Assembly: GCA_025403435.1 (NCBI GenBank)
Contig: CM046348.1
Coordinates: 10,596,606-10,660,605 of the forward strand
DNA: 64,000 nt
Source: Artocarpus heterophyllus
Taxonomy: Eukaryota > Streptophyta > Magnoliopsida > Rosales > Moraceae
Direction of reading: 5' to 3'
Position 1 is the stretch's first letter; each line of letters begins with the position of its first letter. The notes beneath the pieces are model-generated. The model was not told where the DNA came from. It did no database searches and saw only the letters and a program-made list of their open reading frames with translations. A program made the position numbers and the translations under genes. Shown here piece after piece: positions 1 through 12,028 of this stretch.

Positions 1-246
1 TGCTTCAAACAAGACCTCCTAGTCTCCTAATTATCCGATTCTCAACCTGCTGAGTTTTGGGTCAATTTTGGCACGCCAAAAAAGCCAAAAACTCCCCCCA
101 TTTTCTCCTCATTACCAATAGATCCAAACCAGCTCATCAATTACCTTCTTCATAATTAAAAATAATTTCAATCCCTTTTCTCTCGTGGGAATTTCTCATT
201 TTCAATTGATACCTTTTTTTTTTGGACAAGTTGTACACTATAAATA
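1..246 (+). promoter_or_regulatory. 5' flank of GH81 copy 1, duplicated at 4671-4905
   Basis: This leader and promoter segment is repeated almost unchanged upstream of copy 2, so the tandem duplication includes upstream sequence and probably extends left of the window. A TATAAATA string lies at 239-246, directly against the ATG. That is too close to act as the TATA box for this start codon, so the true promoter is probably further upstream. No firm transcription start can be read. Confidence 0.45.
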
Positions 247-2493
247 ATGCTGAAGAAGCTTCGAAGAAGGGTGAAATTGTTGGTGACCAAGATATTTAAA
301 AAACCTCGCAAGCCTTATATTAAACCCCAATTAGCACCACCATCGCCACCGTCACCATCTCTTTCAGCCCCAGAAGTAGTTTTTGAAGAACCTACTTTGG
401 TTCCCATCATGTCGTTCTCGGAGTCGATCCCAAGGCGATCATCCAATGCTCCATTTCTCTTCCCCAAAGCCGAATCAACGGTCCTCCCCGATCCTTCAGC
501 CTTCTTCTCCCCAAGCCTCCTCTCGAGCCCACTCCCCACAAACTCCTTCTTCCAGAACTTTGTCCTCAAACATGGCGATCAGCCCGAGTACATCCACCCT
601 TACCTCGTCAAGCCCTCCTCCTCCTCTCTTTCCCTCTGCTACCCATCTCGCTTCTCCACCTCCGCTTTCTTGTACCAGATTTTCAACGCCGATCTCACCA
701 TCTCCGGCTCCGAAAATACCATCCCAGTTTCTCAAAAAAGCCACGTGATTTCTTCCTTCAATGATCTCAGTGTCACTCTCGACATTCCCTCTTCGAATCT
801 CCGCTTCTTCCTCGTCCGAGGAAGCCCATTCTTGACTTGCTCGGTCTCCGGCAACACCGCCGTTTCGATCTCAACAATCCATGCCGTTCTGTCGTTTTCG
901 TACAACGATTCGCTTACCAAGTACACCGTCAAGCTCAACAACAACCAGACATGGCTTATATACACCTCGTCGCCCATCAATTTTTCGCAAGGCCTTTCGT
1001 TGTTGACTTCCAATGCGTTTTCTGGGATTTTGAGGATTGCTATAATGCCCGATTCCAATCCGGAATATGAGAAGACTCTCGACAGGTTTAGCTCTTGTTA
1101 CCCTGTGTCTGGTGACGCCTTGTTCACGAAGCCGTTTTGTTTGGAGTACAAATGGGAGAAGAAAGGGTGGGGCGATTTGCTTATGCTGGCCCACCCTCTC
1201 CATCGGAAGCTTCTCGATGGCGATGATGTCACTGTTTTGGAGGAGTTTAAGTACAAGAGTATTGATGGCGATCTTGTTGGTGTTGTTGGCGATTCGTGGA
1301 CGTTGAAGCCTGATCCTGTTTCGGTTACTTGGCATTCGATTAAAGGTGTCAAAGAAGAATATCATGATGAGATTGTTTCCGCATTGCGAAAAGATGTCGA
1401 GGCTCTTGATGCGGCTGCGACAAGGGAGACCAAGTCCTCGTATTTCTACGGGAAGTTGATCGCGAGAGCGGCGAGGCTTGCGTTGATTGCTGAAGAGGTC
1501 TGTTTTCTTGAGGTGATTCCGGTGATCAGGAAGTTCTTGAAGGAGACAATTGAGCCGTGGTTGGATAGTACTTTTGATGGGAATGGCTTTCTGTTTGATG
1601 AGAAATGGGGTGGGCTTGTAACAAAGCAAGGAGCAACTGATAGTACTGCGGATTTCGGGTTTGGGATATACAATGATCACCATTTTCATTTGGGGTATTT
1701 TCTTTACGCAATTGCAGTGCTTGCGAAAATTGACCCGGCGTGGGGGAGAAAGTACAAGCCTCAAGCTTATTCCATGATGGCCGATTTCATGACCTTGAGC
1801 CGGCGGGCAGAATCAACTTATACGCGGCTTAGATGCTTTGACTTGTACAAGCTGCACTCGTGGGCAAGCGGGCTAACTGAATTTGCCGATGGGAGGAATC
1901 AGGAGAGCACAAGCGAGGCGGTGAACGGGTACTATTCTGCGGCTCTGATGGGGTTGGCTTACGGAGACACTCATCTCGTGGCCACGGGATCAATGCTCAC
2001 AGCACTGGAGATTCAGGCCTCGCAAATGTGGTGGCATGTGAAGGAGGGGGACAAGCTGTACGAGGAAGATTTCACGAGGGAGAATAGAGTGGTGGGTGTG
2101 TTGTGGGCCAACAAAAGGGACAGCGGACTTTGGTTTGCGCCTGCTGAGTGGAAAGAGTGTAGGCTTGGGATTCAAGTGCTGCCCTTGTTGCCCATCACTG
2201 AGGTCTTGTTCTCAGATGTTGGCTTTGCAAGAGAGCTTGTGAATTGGACATTGCCGGCTTTGCAACGGGAGGACGTTGGAGAAGGATGGAAAGGTTTTGT
2301 GTATGCACTCGAAGGGATTTATGACAAAGAGACTACTCTGCAGAAGATTAGGTCCTTGAATGGTTATGATGATGGGAACTCCCTCACTAATCTTCTGTGG
2401 TGGATTCACAGTAGAGAAGCAGAGGCAGAGGAAGAGGAGTTTGGAGTCGTCATCGGAGGAAAATATTGTTTGTTTCGTCACTACTGTGACTGA
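247..2493 (+). CDS. Endo-1,3-beta-glucanase, glycoside hydrolase family 81, intact tandem copy 1
   Basis: A single open frame of 748 residues, close to the usual length of plant GH81 proteins. The family hydrolyses internal beta-1,3-glucan (callose or fungal wall laminarin-type) linkages by an inverting mechanism. The start is fixed by an in-frame TAA at 241-243, two codons before the ATG. A basic N-terminus and a Pro/Ser-rich stretch (residues about 20-50) precede the beta-sandwich part. The catalytic (alpha/alpha)6 part carries the hallmark YNDHHFHLGY (about residues 476-485) and the acidic NQESTSEAVNGYYS segment (about 556-569), which hold the family's catalytic Asp and Glu. I see no clear signal peptide: the first 20 residues are basic rather than hydrophobic. 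A near-identical copy starts at 4906. The last 11 codons lie inside a 165-bp repeat that is duplicated in the 3' flank. Family assignment is confident; the in vivo substrate is inferred. Confidence 0.93.
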   Translation: MLKKLRRRVKLLVTKIFKKPRKPYIKPQLAPPSPPSPSLSAPEVVFEEPTLVPIMSFSESIPRRSSNAPFLFPKAESTVLPDPSAFFSPSLLSSPLPTNSFFQNFVLKHGDQPEYIHPYLVKPSSSSLSLCYPSRFSTSAFLYQIFNADLTISGSENTIPVSQKSHVISSFNDLSVTLDIPSSNLRFFLVRGSPFLTCSVSGNTAVSISTIHAVLSFSYNDSLTKYTVKLNNNQTWLIYTSSPINFSQGLSLLTSNAFSGILRIAIMPDSNPEYEKTLDRFSSCYPVSGDALFTKPFCLEYKWEKKGWGDLLMLAHPLHRKLLDGDDVTVLEEFKYKSIDGDLVGVVGDSWTLKPDPVSVTWHSIKGVKEEYHDEIVSALRKDVEALDAAATRETKSSYFYGKLIARAARLALIAEEVCFLEVIPVIRKFLKETIEPWLDSTFDGNGFLFDEKWGGLVTKQGATDSTADFGFGIYNDHHFHLGYFLYAIAVLAKIDPAWGRKYKPQAYSMMADFMTLSRRAESTYTRLRCFDLYKLHSWASGLTEFADGRNQESTSEAVNGYYSAALMGLAYGDTHLVATGSMLTALEIQASQMWWHVKEGDKLYEEDFTRENRVVGVLWANKRDSGLWFAPAEWKECRLGIQVLPLLPITEVLFSDVGFARELVNWTLPALQREDVGEGWKGFVYALEGIYDKETTLQKIRSLNGYDDGNSLTNLLWWIHSREAEAEEEEFGVVIGGKYCLFRHYCD

Positions 2494-2790
2494 ATTTTCA
2501 GCAGCACTATATTCTGAACTGGATCAAGTGGAATAAAGAGACAAAATAACACTTGCATCCAAATTCCTTTTTACAACTTGGGCATTTTGTGGTTAATGAC
2601 GACAGGTTGAATTTAACCTGGTGTGAAATATTGTTTGTTTCGTCACTGCTGTGACTGAGTTTTCAGTAGCACCATAATCTGAACTGGATCAAGTGGAATA
2701 AAGAGACAAAATAATACTTGCATGCAAATTCCCTTTTGCAACTTGGGCATTTTGTGGTTAATGATGACAGTTTGAATTTAACCTGGTGAG
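2461..2790 (+). repeat. Two-copy 165-bp tandem repeat spanning the GH81 stop codon and 3' flank
   Basis: A block starting AAATATTGTTTGTTTCGTCA at 2461 recurs at 2626 with the same order of landmarks: GATCAAGTGGAATAAAGAGA, then ACTTGGGCATTTTGTGGTTA. The first copy contains the end of the coding sequence; the second lies wholly in the 3' flank. The same two-copy arrangement is found after copy 2 (from about 9550 and about 9716), so it predates the gene duplication. Confidence 0.85.
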
Positions 2791-4670
2791 AAATGTGTGA
2801 CAAACCTTCACTTCGTGTGTCTTATAAAACAAGAAAAATGAAATAAACTAAAATGAAAAATATAAATGATACAGAGATCATGTGCGATGAGAAGAAAATC
2901 AAGTACTTGGAAAGTTACAGCTTATTATCCATTCATGCTTTTTAGTTTTAATCTGTGGATTTTACACTTCCACCAGACGAGGTAGGCCTAAGGTTTAACT
3001 AATTTGGATCTTGGAAGGTTGGCCTTCCTTTTGGTTGACTTCTATCGAACACTTTTACATGACAAGTTGCCGCACTCTCTTCTCAGGCACGATATTTGTG
3101 CTTCTGGGAAATCGGAGAACTTCATACTATAGTTGTTTTTTACTTCGCATTATAACATGTGAGAGTTTTATACTGTCATTGATCTAAACCAAACATGCCA
3201 AACACTTAATAAATATAAATATATATATATATATATATTTCAAAACAGTCCAAAACCATCTTCCTTTACTATGGCAAATTTCAAAACAGTACAAAACCAT
3301 CTTCCTTTATTATGGCAAAGCATAAGTTTTTCTCCCAAGGAAGAATATGCTTGCCAACAAAGGGGTTACAATCCTGCAGTTTCAACTTACACATTCTCGG
3401 AACTTGTCCACAAATAAGAAACAAGTATTTCAGACATAAGAGCGTGTTTGGGATAGCTTATACTTTTACTTTTAAGCAGCAAAAGAAAAAATATATTAAC
3501 TGAAGCTTTTTAATATACGTTTTGATACTGTATGATAAAATATATTTTTTTTATTTTACAAAAACTTTTTGAACTTATTTGGTTAAATACGTTAAAATTT
3601 CTTATTGTTATAAAAAGTAATATAATATAAAGACATGGATTGAATTTTGTAATTTATTGTTTATAAATATAAGGTGAAAAAAGTGAATTTTTAATTTTTG
3701 GAGAGAAATTCAGTGGATATTGATGATTTCGGCTATTACTGATCAATATCATAGAGCATGGTAGATATTGACCGTAAAACGGTTACTTAAAGTCGGTAAC
3801 CATCAGTCTCCACTATCACCATGGTGGATGCTAATTAATAATATTATTTGGTACTTTGACCATACTGATAGGGTTATGCAAAAGAGACCACAAACCATTG
3901 GAGTATGGTGGACCAATTTGACAGTTTTTCAATCTAGTTTCACAACATGACTGTTTTCAGGTAATTTGACCATATCAAATCGTTCGAAAAAAATGACCGA
4001 CAAGTTTGTTAAAGTTGAGGCATGGTCTAAACCAAACCTTACCATTAAGATTACACATATACATACATATTTTCATATACATGTACATATATATATATAT
4101 GTATGTATGTTTGTACGGCACCCTCAAAAAAAAAGAAAATGTAACGGGTGTGTGATTGTGTATGTTTGTGTTTTTGTAATTATATGTATATATATTGGCG
4201 CTTGCTCTTCCTTTGCATTGGATTTGGTCAGAAGGGCCAAGAGTTTACGGTCGCTTGAGGCAAAAAACAAATTAAATGATCTCACAAATAGTAACTTGAT
4301 TGAATGTTCTACTTCTTTTAATAGAATACCGAGATGTATCCATTATTCGCTGCGAAACTGTCCAGAGCCACGTTGAACTTGTTAGCAATCTATACGCGCA
4401 AGGGCAGCTTAAGCATGACTACTCCTAAGTCCCAAGTTAAAATTCCTTGCATACGAAGCATTTCCCAAACACCACCCCCCACCTTCACCTTGTTATTACT
4501 TATCCTTTCCTTAACTCATCCAATTTGAGACACTTTACATTTCAAGTATACCTAAGAAAACAAAACATTGATACCTTGCAGACCTTTCATTTCCCAGAAA
4601 AAAGCTCATCTTTCCTTCAAATCCAACCACCCTCTTGCACCAGGCCCCTCCATTCCCAATTGCTTCAAAC
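2791..4670. other. Intergenic DNA between the GH81 copies
   Basis: No gene seen. The stretch to about 3690 matches the flank of copy 2 (about 9880-10805). It holds a MITE-like fragment near 3150-3210 (GTGAGAGTTTTATACTG), an (AT)n run at about 3218-3238, and the start of a 'GCGTGTTTGGGATAGCTTA' repeat at 3442. From about 3690 to 4670 it is unique within the window, with an AT-rich run near 4085-4110. Confidence 0.6.
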
Positions 4671-4905
4671 AAGACCTCCTAGTCTCCTAATTATCCGATT
4701 CTCAACCTGCTGAGTTTTGGGTCAATTTTGGCACGCCAAAAAAGCCAAAAACTCCCCCCATTTTCTCCTCATTACCAATAGATCCAAACCAGCTCATCAA
4801 TTACCTTCTTCATTATTAAAAATAATTTCCATCCCCTTTTCTCTCGTGGGAATTTCTCATTTTTAATTGATACCTTTTTTTTGGACAAGTTGTACACTAT
4901 AAATA

Positions 4906-7089
4906 ATGCTGAAGAAGCTTAGAAGAAGGGTGAAAATGTTGGTGACCAAGATATTTAAAAAACCTCGCAAGCCTTATATTAAACCCCAATTATCACCACC
5001 ATCGCCGCCATCACCATCTATTTCAGCCCCAGAAGTAGTTTTTGGAGAACCTACTTTGGTTCCCATCATGCGGTACCCGGGGTCGATCCAAAGGCGATCA
5101 TCCAATGCTCCATTGCTCTTCCCCAAAGCCGAATCAACGGTCCTCCCCGATCCTTCAGCCTTCTTCTCCCCAAGCCTCCTCTCGAGCCCACTCCCCACAA
5201 ACTCCTTCTTCCAAAACTTTGTCCTCAAACATGGCGACCAGCCCGAGTACATCCACCCTTACCTCGTCAAGCCCTCCTCCTCCTCTCTTTCCCTCTGCTA
5301 CCCATCTCGCTTCTCCACCTCCGCTTTCTTGTACCAGATTTTCAACGCCGATCTCACCATCTCCGGCTCCGAAAATACCATCCCAGTTTCTCAAAAAAGC
5401 CACGTGATTTCTTCCTTCAATGATCTCAGTGTCACTCTCGACATTCCCTCTTCGAATCTCCGCTTCTTCCTCGTCCGAGGAAGCCCGTTCTTGACTTGCT
5501 CCGTCTCCGGCAACACCGCCATTTCGATCTCAACAATCCATGCCGTTCTGTCGTTTTCGTACAACAAGTCGCTTACCAAGTACACCGTCAAGCTCAACAA
5601 CAACCAGACATGGCTTATATACACCTCGTCGCCGATCAATTTTTCTCAAGGCCTTTCGTTGTTGACTTCCAATGCGTTTTCTGGGATTTTGAGGATTGCT
5701 ATAATGCCCGATTCCAATCCGGAATATGAGAAGACTCTCGACAGGTTTAGCTCTTGTTACCCTGTGTCTGGTGACGCCTTGTTCACGAAGCCGTTTGGTT
5801 TGGAGTACAAATGGGAGAAGAAAGGTTGCGGCGATTTGCTTATGCTGGCCCACCCTCTCCATCGGAAGCTTCTCGATGGCGATGATGTCACTGTTTTGGA
5901 GGAGTTTAAGTACAAGAGTATTGATGGCGATCTTGTTGGTGTTGTTGGCGATTCGTGGACGTTGAAGCCTGATCCTGTTTCGGTTACTTGGCATTCGATT
6001 AAAGGTGTCAAAGAAGAATATCATGATGAGATTGTTTCCGCATTGCGAAAAGATGTCGAGGCTCTTGATGCGGCTGCGACAAGGGAGACCAAGTCCTCGT
6101 ATTTCTACGGGAAGTTGATCGCGAGAGCGGCGAGGCTTGCGTTGATTGCTGAAGAGGTCTGTTTTCTTGAGGTGATTCCGGTGATCAGGAAGTTCCTGAA
6201 GGAGACAATTGAGCCGTGGTTGGATGGCACTTTTGATGGGAATGGCTTTCTGTTTGATGAGAAATGGGGTGGGCTTGTAACAAAGCAAGGAGCAACTGAT
6301 AGTACTGCGGATTTCGGGTTTGGGATATACAATGATCACCATTTTCATTTGGGGTATTTTCTTTACGCAATTGCAGTGCTTGCGAAAATCGACCCGGCGT
6401 GGGGGAGAAAGTACAAGCCTCAAGCTTATTCCATGATGGCCGATTTCATGACCTTGAGCAGGCGGGCAGAATCAACTTATACGCGGCTTAGATGTTTTGA
6501 CTTGTACAGGCTGCACTCGTGGGCGAGCGGGCTAACTGAATTTGCCGATGGGAGGAATCAGGAGAGCACAAGCGAGGCAGTGAACGGGTACTATTCTGCG
6601 GCTCTGATGGGGTTGGATTACAGAGACATTCATCTCGTGGCCATGGGATCAAAGCTCACAGCGCTGGAGATTCAGGCCTCGCAAATGTGGTGGCATGTGA
6701 AGGAGGGGGACAAGCTGTACGAGGAAGATTTCACGAGGGAGAATAGAGTGGTGGGTGTGCTGTGGGCCAACAAAAGGGACAGTGGACTTTGGTTTGCGCC
6801 TGCTGAGTGGAAAGAGTGTAGGCTTGGGATTCAAGTGCTGCCCTTGTTGCCCATCACTGAGGTCTTGTTCTCAGATGTTGGCTTTGCAAGAGAGCTTGTG
6901 AATTAGACATTGCCGGCTTTGCAACGGGAGGACGTTGGAGAAGGATGGAAAGGTTTTGTGTATGCACTCGAAGGGATTTATGACAAAGAGACTGCACTGC
7001 AGAAGATTAGGTCCTTGAGTGGTTATGACGATGGGAACTCCCTTACTAATCTTCTGTGGTGGATTCACAGTAGAGAAGCAGAGGAAGAG
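4906..7089 (+). pseudogene. GH81 endo-beta-1,3-glucanase, tandem copy 2, truncated by a nonsense codon and an insertion
   Basis: This is a near-identical duplicate of the gene at 247, with the same ATG context and single-exon layout. The frame is open for 666 residues and then meets TAG at 6904-6906, where copy 1 has TGG (Trp667). Beyond it the same frame still reads like copy 1 up to about 7081, so there is one point lesion rather than a frameshift. At 7090 foreign sequence begins; the homologous 3' end resumes at 9522. The catalytic motif YNDHHFHLGY and the acidic NQESTSEA segment are still present. A truncated protein lacking about 80 C-terminal residues could be made, but loss of the end of the helical barrel makes activity doubtful. 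I call it a pseudogene; a truncated expressed protein is the alternative. Confidence 0.8.
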
Positions 7090-9521
7090 AAATATAACGG
7101 GGTTAACAGTTTTTAATGAATTAAAATAAAAATTAAAAATAAAAATAAAACCTTAAAAATAAAGTTGTTCGGGGTTTAAATAAAAACTCTCAAATTAAAA
7201 ATAAAAATATCAACAACAATTAAACCACAGTTTAATGTAGCACTTTAAATTTAATAATATAAACTGTCGTCATCATCGTTTTAACCCTCAACGTATTTTA
7301 ATACAGTCACAGAAAGTAACAATTGATGCTTACATTATTATGAAGAACATTCTTAGCATTTGAAGCAGTCCTAACGTAATGTAACTACATTGCTTCCTCA
7401 ATTATTTTTCTCATAGCCACCTCACACTTAGTGAGTTCTGAAAAGATGAAATATAAGGGAATCAGCAACAATATGCTCAGTAAAGAAAACCATTACTCAC
7501 CTTTAGGTTTTTATCATTATCACATTAAAACCTGCATGGTTAGTTAATACTCATCATTATCCAGATTATGAGATTTATTATAATCATATTCTGTGGATAC
7601 CATAGTTAATCAATACTGAGTTTCATACATATACATATATACAAATATTATAGTTCAACATTATTCCTAGGTATCCACGTTCAATAGAGTATTACTCAAC
7701 TCATCGAAACCCAAATGGGCGCGCTTGATCACCCCTTAAACATTCTAAGGGTGTTCTGGTGAGAGGACATCAAGCCCCGAGTCCTCACCAAGTCGATTCT
7801 TGTACAGTGTGTTCTGGGACTTTCAACTCAAGGAAGCGTCATCACCTTCTCCCTATTTTACCTTTTAGGGTATTCATGCCTAAGGACGTAACCGCCGCCC
7901 TTTTTACATCTCACTATTTTTCTATATTTAATCATTATTTATAGAGTCAGTTTTCCTAACCATGCTTCTTCATTTATAACATGTGTCAATTCATTATGTT
8001 CCTCGCCGTACAATACAAGATGAGTCCATGTCATAGTTTCATATGTGATACTCATATCTTAGCAGTTCAACATAGATATATATATATCTTGCAGTAAAAC
8101 AATCAATTTTAATTCCATAAAAATCTCACAAAAGACGAGTAATAGAATCCCTACCTTTCAAACTTATCACTAATCTTTTAATCCTGAAATTAATTAATGT
8201 TAGCTCCACACTCCCTTGATCCTAAGGCGCGCATAAGGACAATTTAAAACTAAAACACAACATACAACCGCATTCATAAATAAATCATGTGTAAATCCAT
8301 CTTACTAGAGTGCCATTAAAGCTTTTATGCAAATCTCTTTTGAATACCACAGTAAATAATCTTTGTCTTAACACGATATAAAATATATACAAGTAATCTA
8401 TATGTTTTAGTCTCTAATAAGATTCGTCAATCACTTAGGATAATATTGGAAAGGTTGCAAGACATTAAGGAATTAGGTGGTGAGTAAATTAAGTTCTTGG
8501 TTCAGGTTAGCAGTTGGTATACCATGGCAAACTGGCAATATACTTTTGCAAAAAGGATATGTTCACTATCTGCAATCATCACACAGGTTAACAGGTGGTT
8601 TACTTAACATAAACAGGCGGTATATTGTCACTGGCAGGTTTACTCGTTTCTAATCTGAAAATTAAAAAAAATTCATGGAAAATAAAATACAACTCCGATT
8701 TAGGCTTATGATAGCTCGTTAGAAAGCTTAGGATGTTTACTTTTTAAATATTCAAACCTATTTACAAAATTCATTTTTATTTAATCCCAGAATTTCAAGA
8801 AAGAGCCACTGCCTATAGAGGTATTATAAAGTTTAACAATATAAATTTTCTGTCTACAGCGTATACACTTAGATTTTATACATATGCTTAGGTTTAAGAA
8901 CACAAATTTGAATCATCTTTGAGTATAAACAAAAATTGTAAATGAAAGACTAAATTTGTTTATACGATTCTAACCTTAGATTATGGCTAGTTGGAAGCTT
9001 GAAATGACTTCAAAACAGGTTCCTTGACTTCGGTATAGCTGAAATTCTTGCTCAAATGGAGGTGATGGTGGCTGATTTTTATGGCTGTCTTGAAGAAGTT
9101 CTCTAAGTATTTTGCTTCAGCAAAGAAACGAGAAGAAGAGTGTGGGAACCGTTGAAGAAAAAGGAAGAAAAGATGAAGTCTTTGAAGAGAAGTGATAGAA
9201 GCAATTATGGAGGAGACATGCTGGAGCATGTCGCGAAGGAAATAAAGAAACGGGGGTCAAGATTAGTTGAGAAAAATATCCTCATATCTCCTCTGGAGAT
9301 TTTAGAGCACATAACGTCAAAATAATATTTTTGAAATTTATTAGAAGTTTCAAGGCTTTTCAGTAAGCATACTAAATAAGTATAGGAGAATTTTAGAAAA
9401 TTTAAAAATAGATAGAAATAAATATTGTGAAATAGATTTTAAATGAAACAAATTTTTGACTGGCACACTAAAAATTAATTTAATTACCTTAATATCCGTT
9501 AGGAGAATAACAAGTGTCACA
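7090..9521 (-). mobile_element. 2.4-kb insertion in GH81 copy 2, LTR-like, no coding capacity
   Basis: Copy 1 is continuous across this point. In copy 2 the string AGGAAGAG stands on both sides (7082-7089 and 9522-9529), as an 8-bp flanking repeat. The right end reads TGTGACACTTG on the minus strand, a common LTR start, and the interior resembles plant Ty3/gypsy LTR sequence in composition and motifs. The left end does not show the expected TG...CA partner, so a solo LTR with a damaged end, or another element type with 8-9-bp duplications, are both possible. No open frame of note; the best frame is 61 codons at 7759. Confidence 0.6.
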
Positions 9522-10805
9522 AGGAAGAGGAGTTTGGAATCGTCATTGGAGGAAAATATTGTTTGTTTCGTCACTACTGTGACTGAATTTTCAGCAGCAC
9601 CATAATCTGAACTGGATCAAGTGGAATAAAAGACAAAATAACACTTGCATCCAAATTCCTTTTTACAACTTGGGCGTTTGTTGTTAATGATGACAGTTTG
9701 AATTTAACCTGGTGTGAAATATTGTTTGTTTCGTCACTGCTGTGACTGAATTTTCAGTAGCACCATAATCTAAACTGGATCAAGTGGAATAAAGAGACAA
9801 AATAATACTTGCATCCAAATTCCTTTTTACAACTTGGGCATTTTGTGGTTAATGATGACAGTTTGAATTTAACCTGGTGTGAAATGTGTGGCAAACCTTC
9901 ACTTCGTGTGTCTTGTAAAACAAGAAAAATGAAATAAACTAAAGTGAAAAAAATAAATGATACAGAGTTCATGTGCGATGAGAAGAAAATCAAGTACTTG
10001 GGAAGTTACAGCTTATTTTCCATCCATGCTTTTTAGTTTTAATCTGCGGATTTTACACTTCCACCAGATGAGGTAGACCTAAAGCTTAACTAATTTGGAT
10101 CTTGAAAGGTTGGCGTTCCTTTTGGTTGACTTCCATCGGACACTTTTACATGACAAGTTGCCGCACTCGCTTCTCATGCAAGATATTTGTGCTTCCAGAA
10201 TTTCCAAGGCCTATATGCCTTTAACAGTGCTCGTGACACACACACACGTGGGTGTTTAACAAACTAATTTAAAATTGAAAAACTTTATACTATAGTTGTT
10301 TTTTCTTCACATTGTAATATGTGAGAGTTTTACTGTTATTGGTCCAAACCAAACATGCCAAACACTTAATAAATATAAATATTTATATACATATATATAT
10401 TTCAAAACAGTCCAAAACCATCTTCCTTTACTATGGCAAATTTCAAAACAGTACAAAACCCTCTTCCGTTATTATGGCAAAGCATAAGTTTTTCTCCCAA
10501 GGAAGAATATACTTGCCAACAAAGGAATTACAATCCTGCAGTTAAGTTTCTCACATTAGAGCGTGTTTGGGATAGCTTATACTTTTGCTTTTAAGCAGTA
10601 AAAGAAAATAAATATTAACTGAAGCTTTTTAATATATGTTTAGATAGTGTATGATAAAATGTTTTTTTTACTTTAGAAAAACTTTTTGAACTTATTTGGT
10701 TAAATATGTTAAAATCTCTTATTGTTATAAAAAATAATATAATAATATAAAGATATAGATTGAATTTTTAATTTGTTGTTCATAAATATAAGGTGAAAAA
10801 AGTAA
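9522..10805 (+). repeat. Displaced 3' end and flank of GH81 copy 2
   Basis: This matches 2430-3690 downstream of copy 1, including the last coding codons, the double 165-bp repeat and the downstream MITE-like pieces. It shows that the copy 2 gene was complete in length before the 7090-9521 insertion. One extra piece near 10206-10265, containing a short (AC)n run, is absent from the copy 1 flank. Confidence 0.82.
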
Positions 10806-11400
10806 ATAAAAAAAAGCTTTTTATAAGCATTAAAGAAGTAACTTGCTCCAAGGGTGGTTCACACCATAAATTCAGTTATGAATAGTGTAAAGCTCTCATA
10901 TGCTATAGTAAAAAGAAAAAAGTTGCTACAATATAAAGCTCTCACATGCTGCAGTAAAAACGGTTTTCACCAATAAGTCCCACCACTTACCAAACACCCT
11001 TTTAAAGTGTTTATTAAAGCCCAAAACTTACGCAGCTTGTCCATCCAAATAGGTCTGGATCTAAAACTAGCTTTTGGGTTAAATAAGCCAAAAGCAACTT
11101 ATGTTAAGGAGAAAATTGCATGTTATGCCATACTTTTAAAAGTTAAAAAAAATTATGCCACATTATCATTTATATTATATGTTAAGTTATGTCATAAATA
11201 AACATGCATAATATTTATGAAAAATAAATCTTTAAAGATGACGTTTATGAAAATTTCCCTATATTAACCCATTCCAAACTAGGCCTTAAGTTCTTTCATG
11301 CATTTATAATTATTGTCCATATCATTCATAAACTTTTAGATTGCATTTACAACCGACGAGTGACATTAGAGGGAAAATTAAGCTTTTGTCTCTTGCCAAT
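10806..11400. repeat. MITE-rich intergenic DNA
   Basis: No gene seen. A segment at about 10855-11005 carries GTGTAAAGCTCTCATATGCT twice in variant form and ends in ACCAAACACCCTTTTA. This is one of several copies of a short foldback family in the window. The 10559-11100 interval as a whole begins AGAGCGTGTTTGGGATAGCT and ends AGCCAAAAGCAACTT, like a hAT-type MITE with other pieces inserted. Confidence 0.5.
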
Positions 11401-12028
11401 TAGAGGTGTCAAAAGGATGAATAAATTAGGTGATATACTATTTTTTTACTACCACTATTATGTCTACTACTTCTTTCCCTCTTTTTGATCCATACGATTT
11501 TTTCTAGCTACAAAGGCCAAAAAAATTTTAAATAACACATATTGCCTAACCCAACCTAAAATACTTGAGAATAATAGTGTTTTTATATTCATTTAAAAAT
11601 GATGTATTTCAAACTTTTGTATAAAAATGATAGAATTAAAAAACATTACACAAAAGTAGTGTTTCTCAAGTTGACCCCAAAAGGGCTGTGTCGAGCTGAC
11701 CTGACCCTTTTAACCCCAGACCCATAATGGGCCTAGGCCGTACCCTTGGCCAGGCCTTAGAGAATACCCTAAGGCCCTAGACCGCGAAAGGTTATTCCAG
11801 GCCTTGGCCTAGGCCCTGTAGGGCCAGGTGACCCTATAATTTTAATATTTTATTTTTAATGTTTTAATAGTTAAATTAATGAGTAGAAAATCATGAGACT
11901 ACTAAGTGTAAAAAAATGACTTCAGAATATATTATAGAGTACTAGAAACAAGAATAAATTTTTATTTTTTTCAATGTCCAACTAACGTAAGTTTATAATT
12001 TAAACTTGTAATATATCTATAAACATAA
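11401..12028. mobile_element. Left part of an older (possibly hAT-like) element, split by the copia insertion
   Basis: AGAGGTGTCAAAAGG near 11402 and CGACACCTTTAT near 21950 could be the two ends of one element with short inverted ends. The inner sequence at 11690-11840 is a GGCCTAGGCC-rich stretch, and 21870-21945 has matching GGGTCGAGCTGGCC-type sequence. The copia element at 12029 lies between them. No coding frame of note. The class is uncertain. Confidence 0.4.

Noticed and set aside
871..1764. 297-codon open frame on the minus strand inside GH81 (and its twin at 5530-6423)
   Set aside because: It lies wholly opposite the conserved GH81 coding frame, matches no family I know, and is kept in copy 2 only because the two genes are nearly identical.
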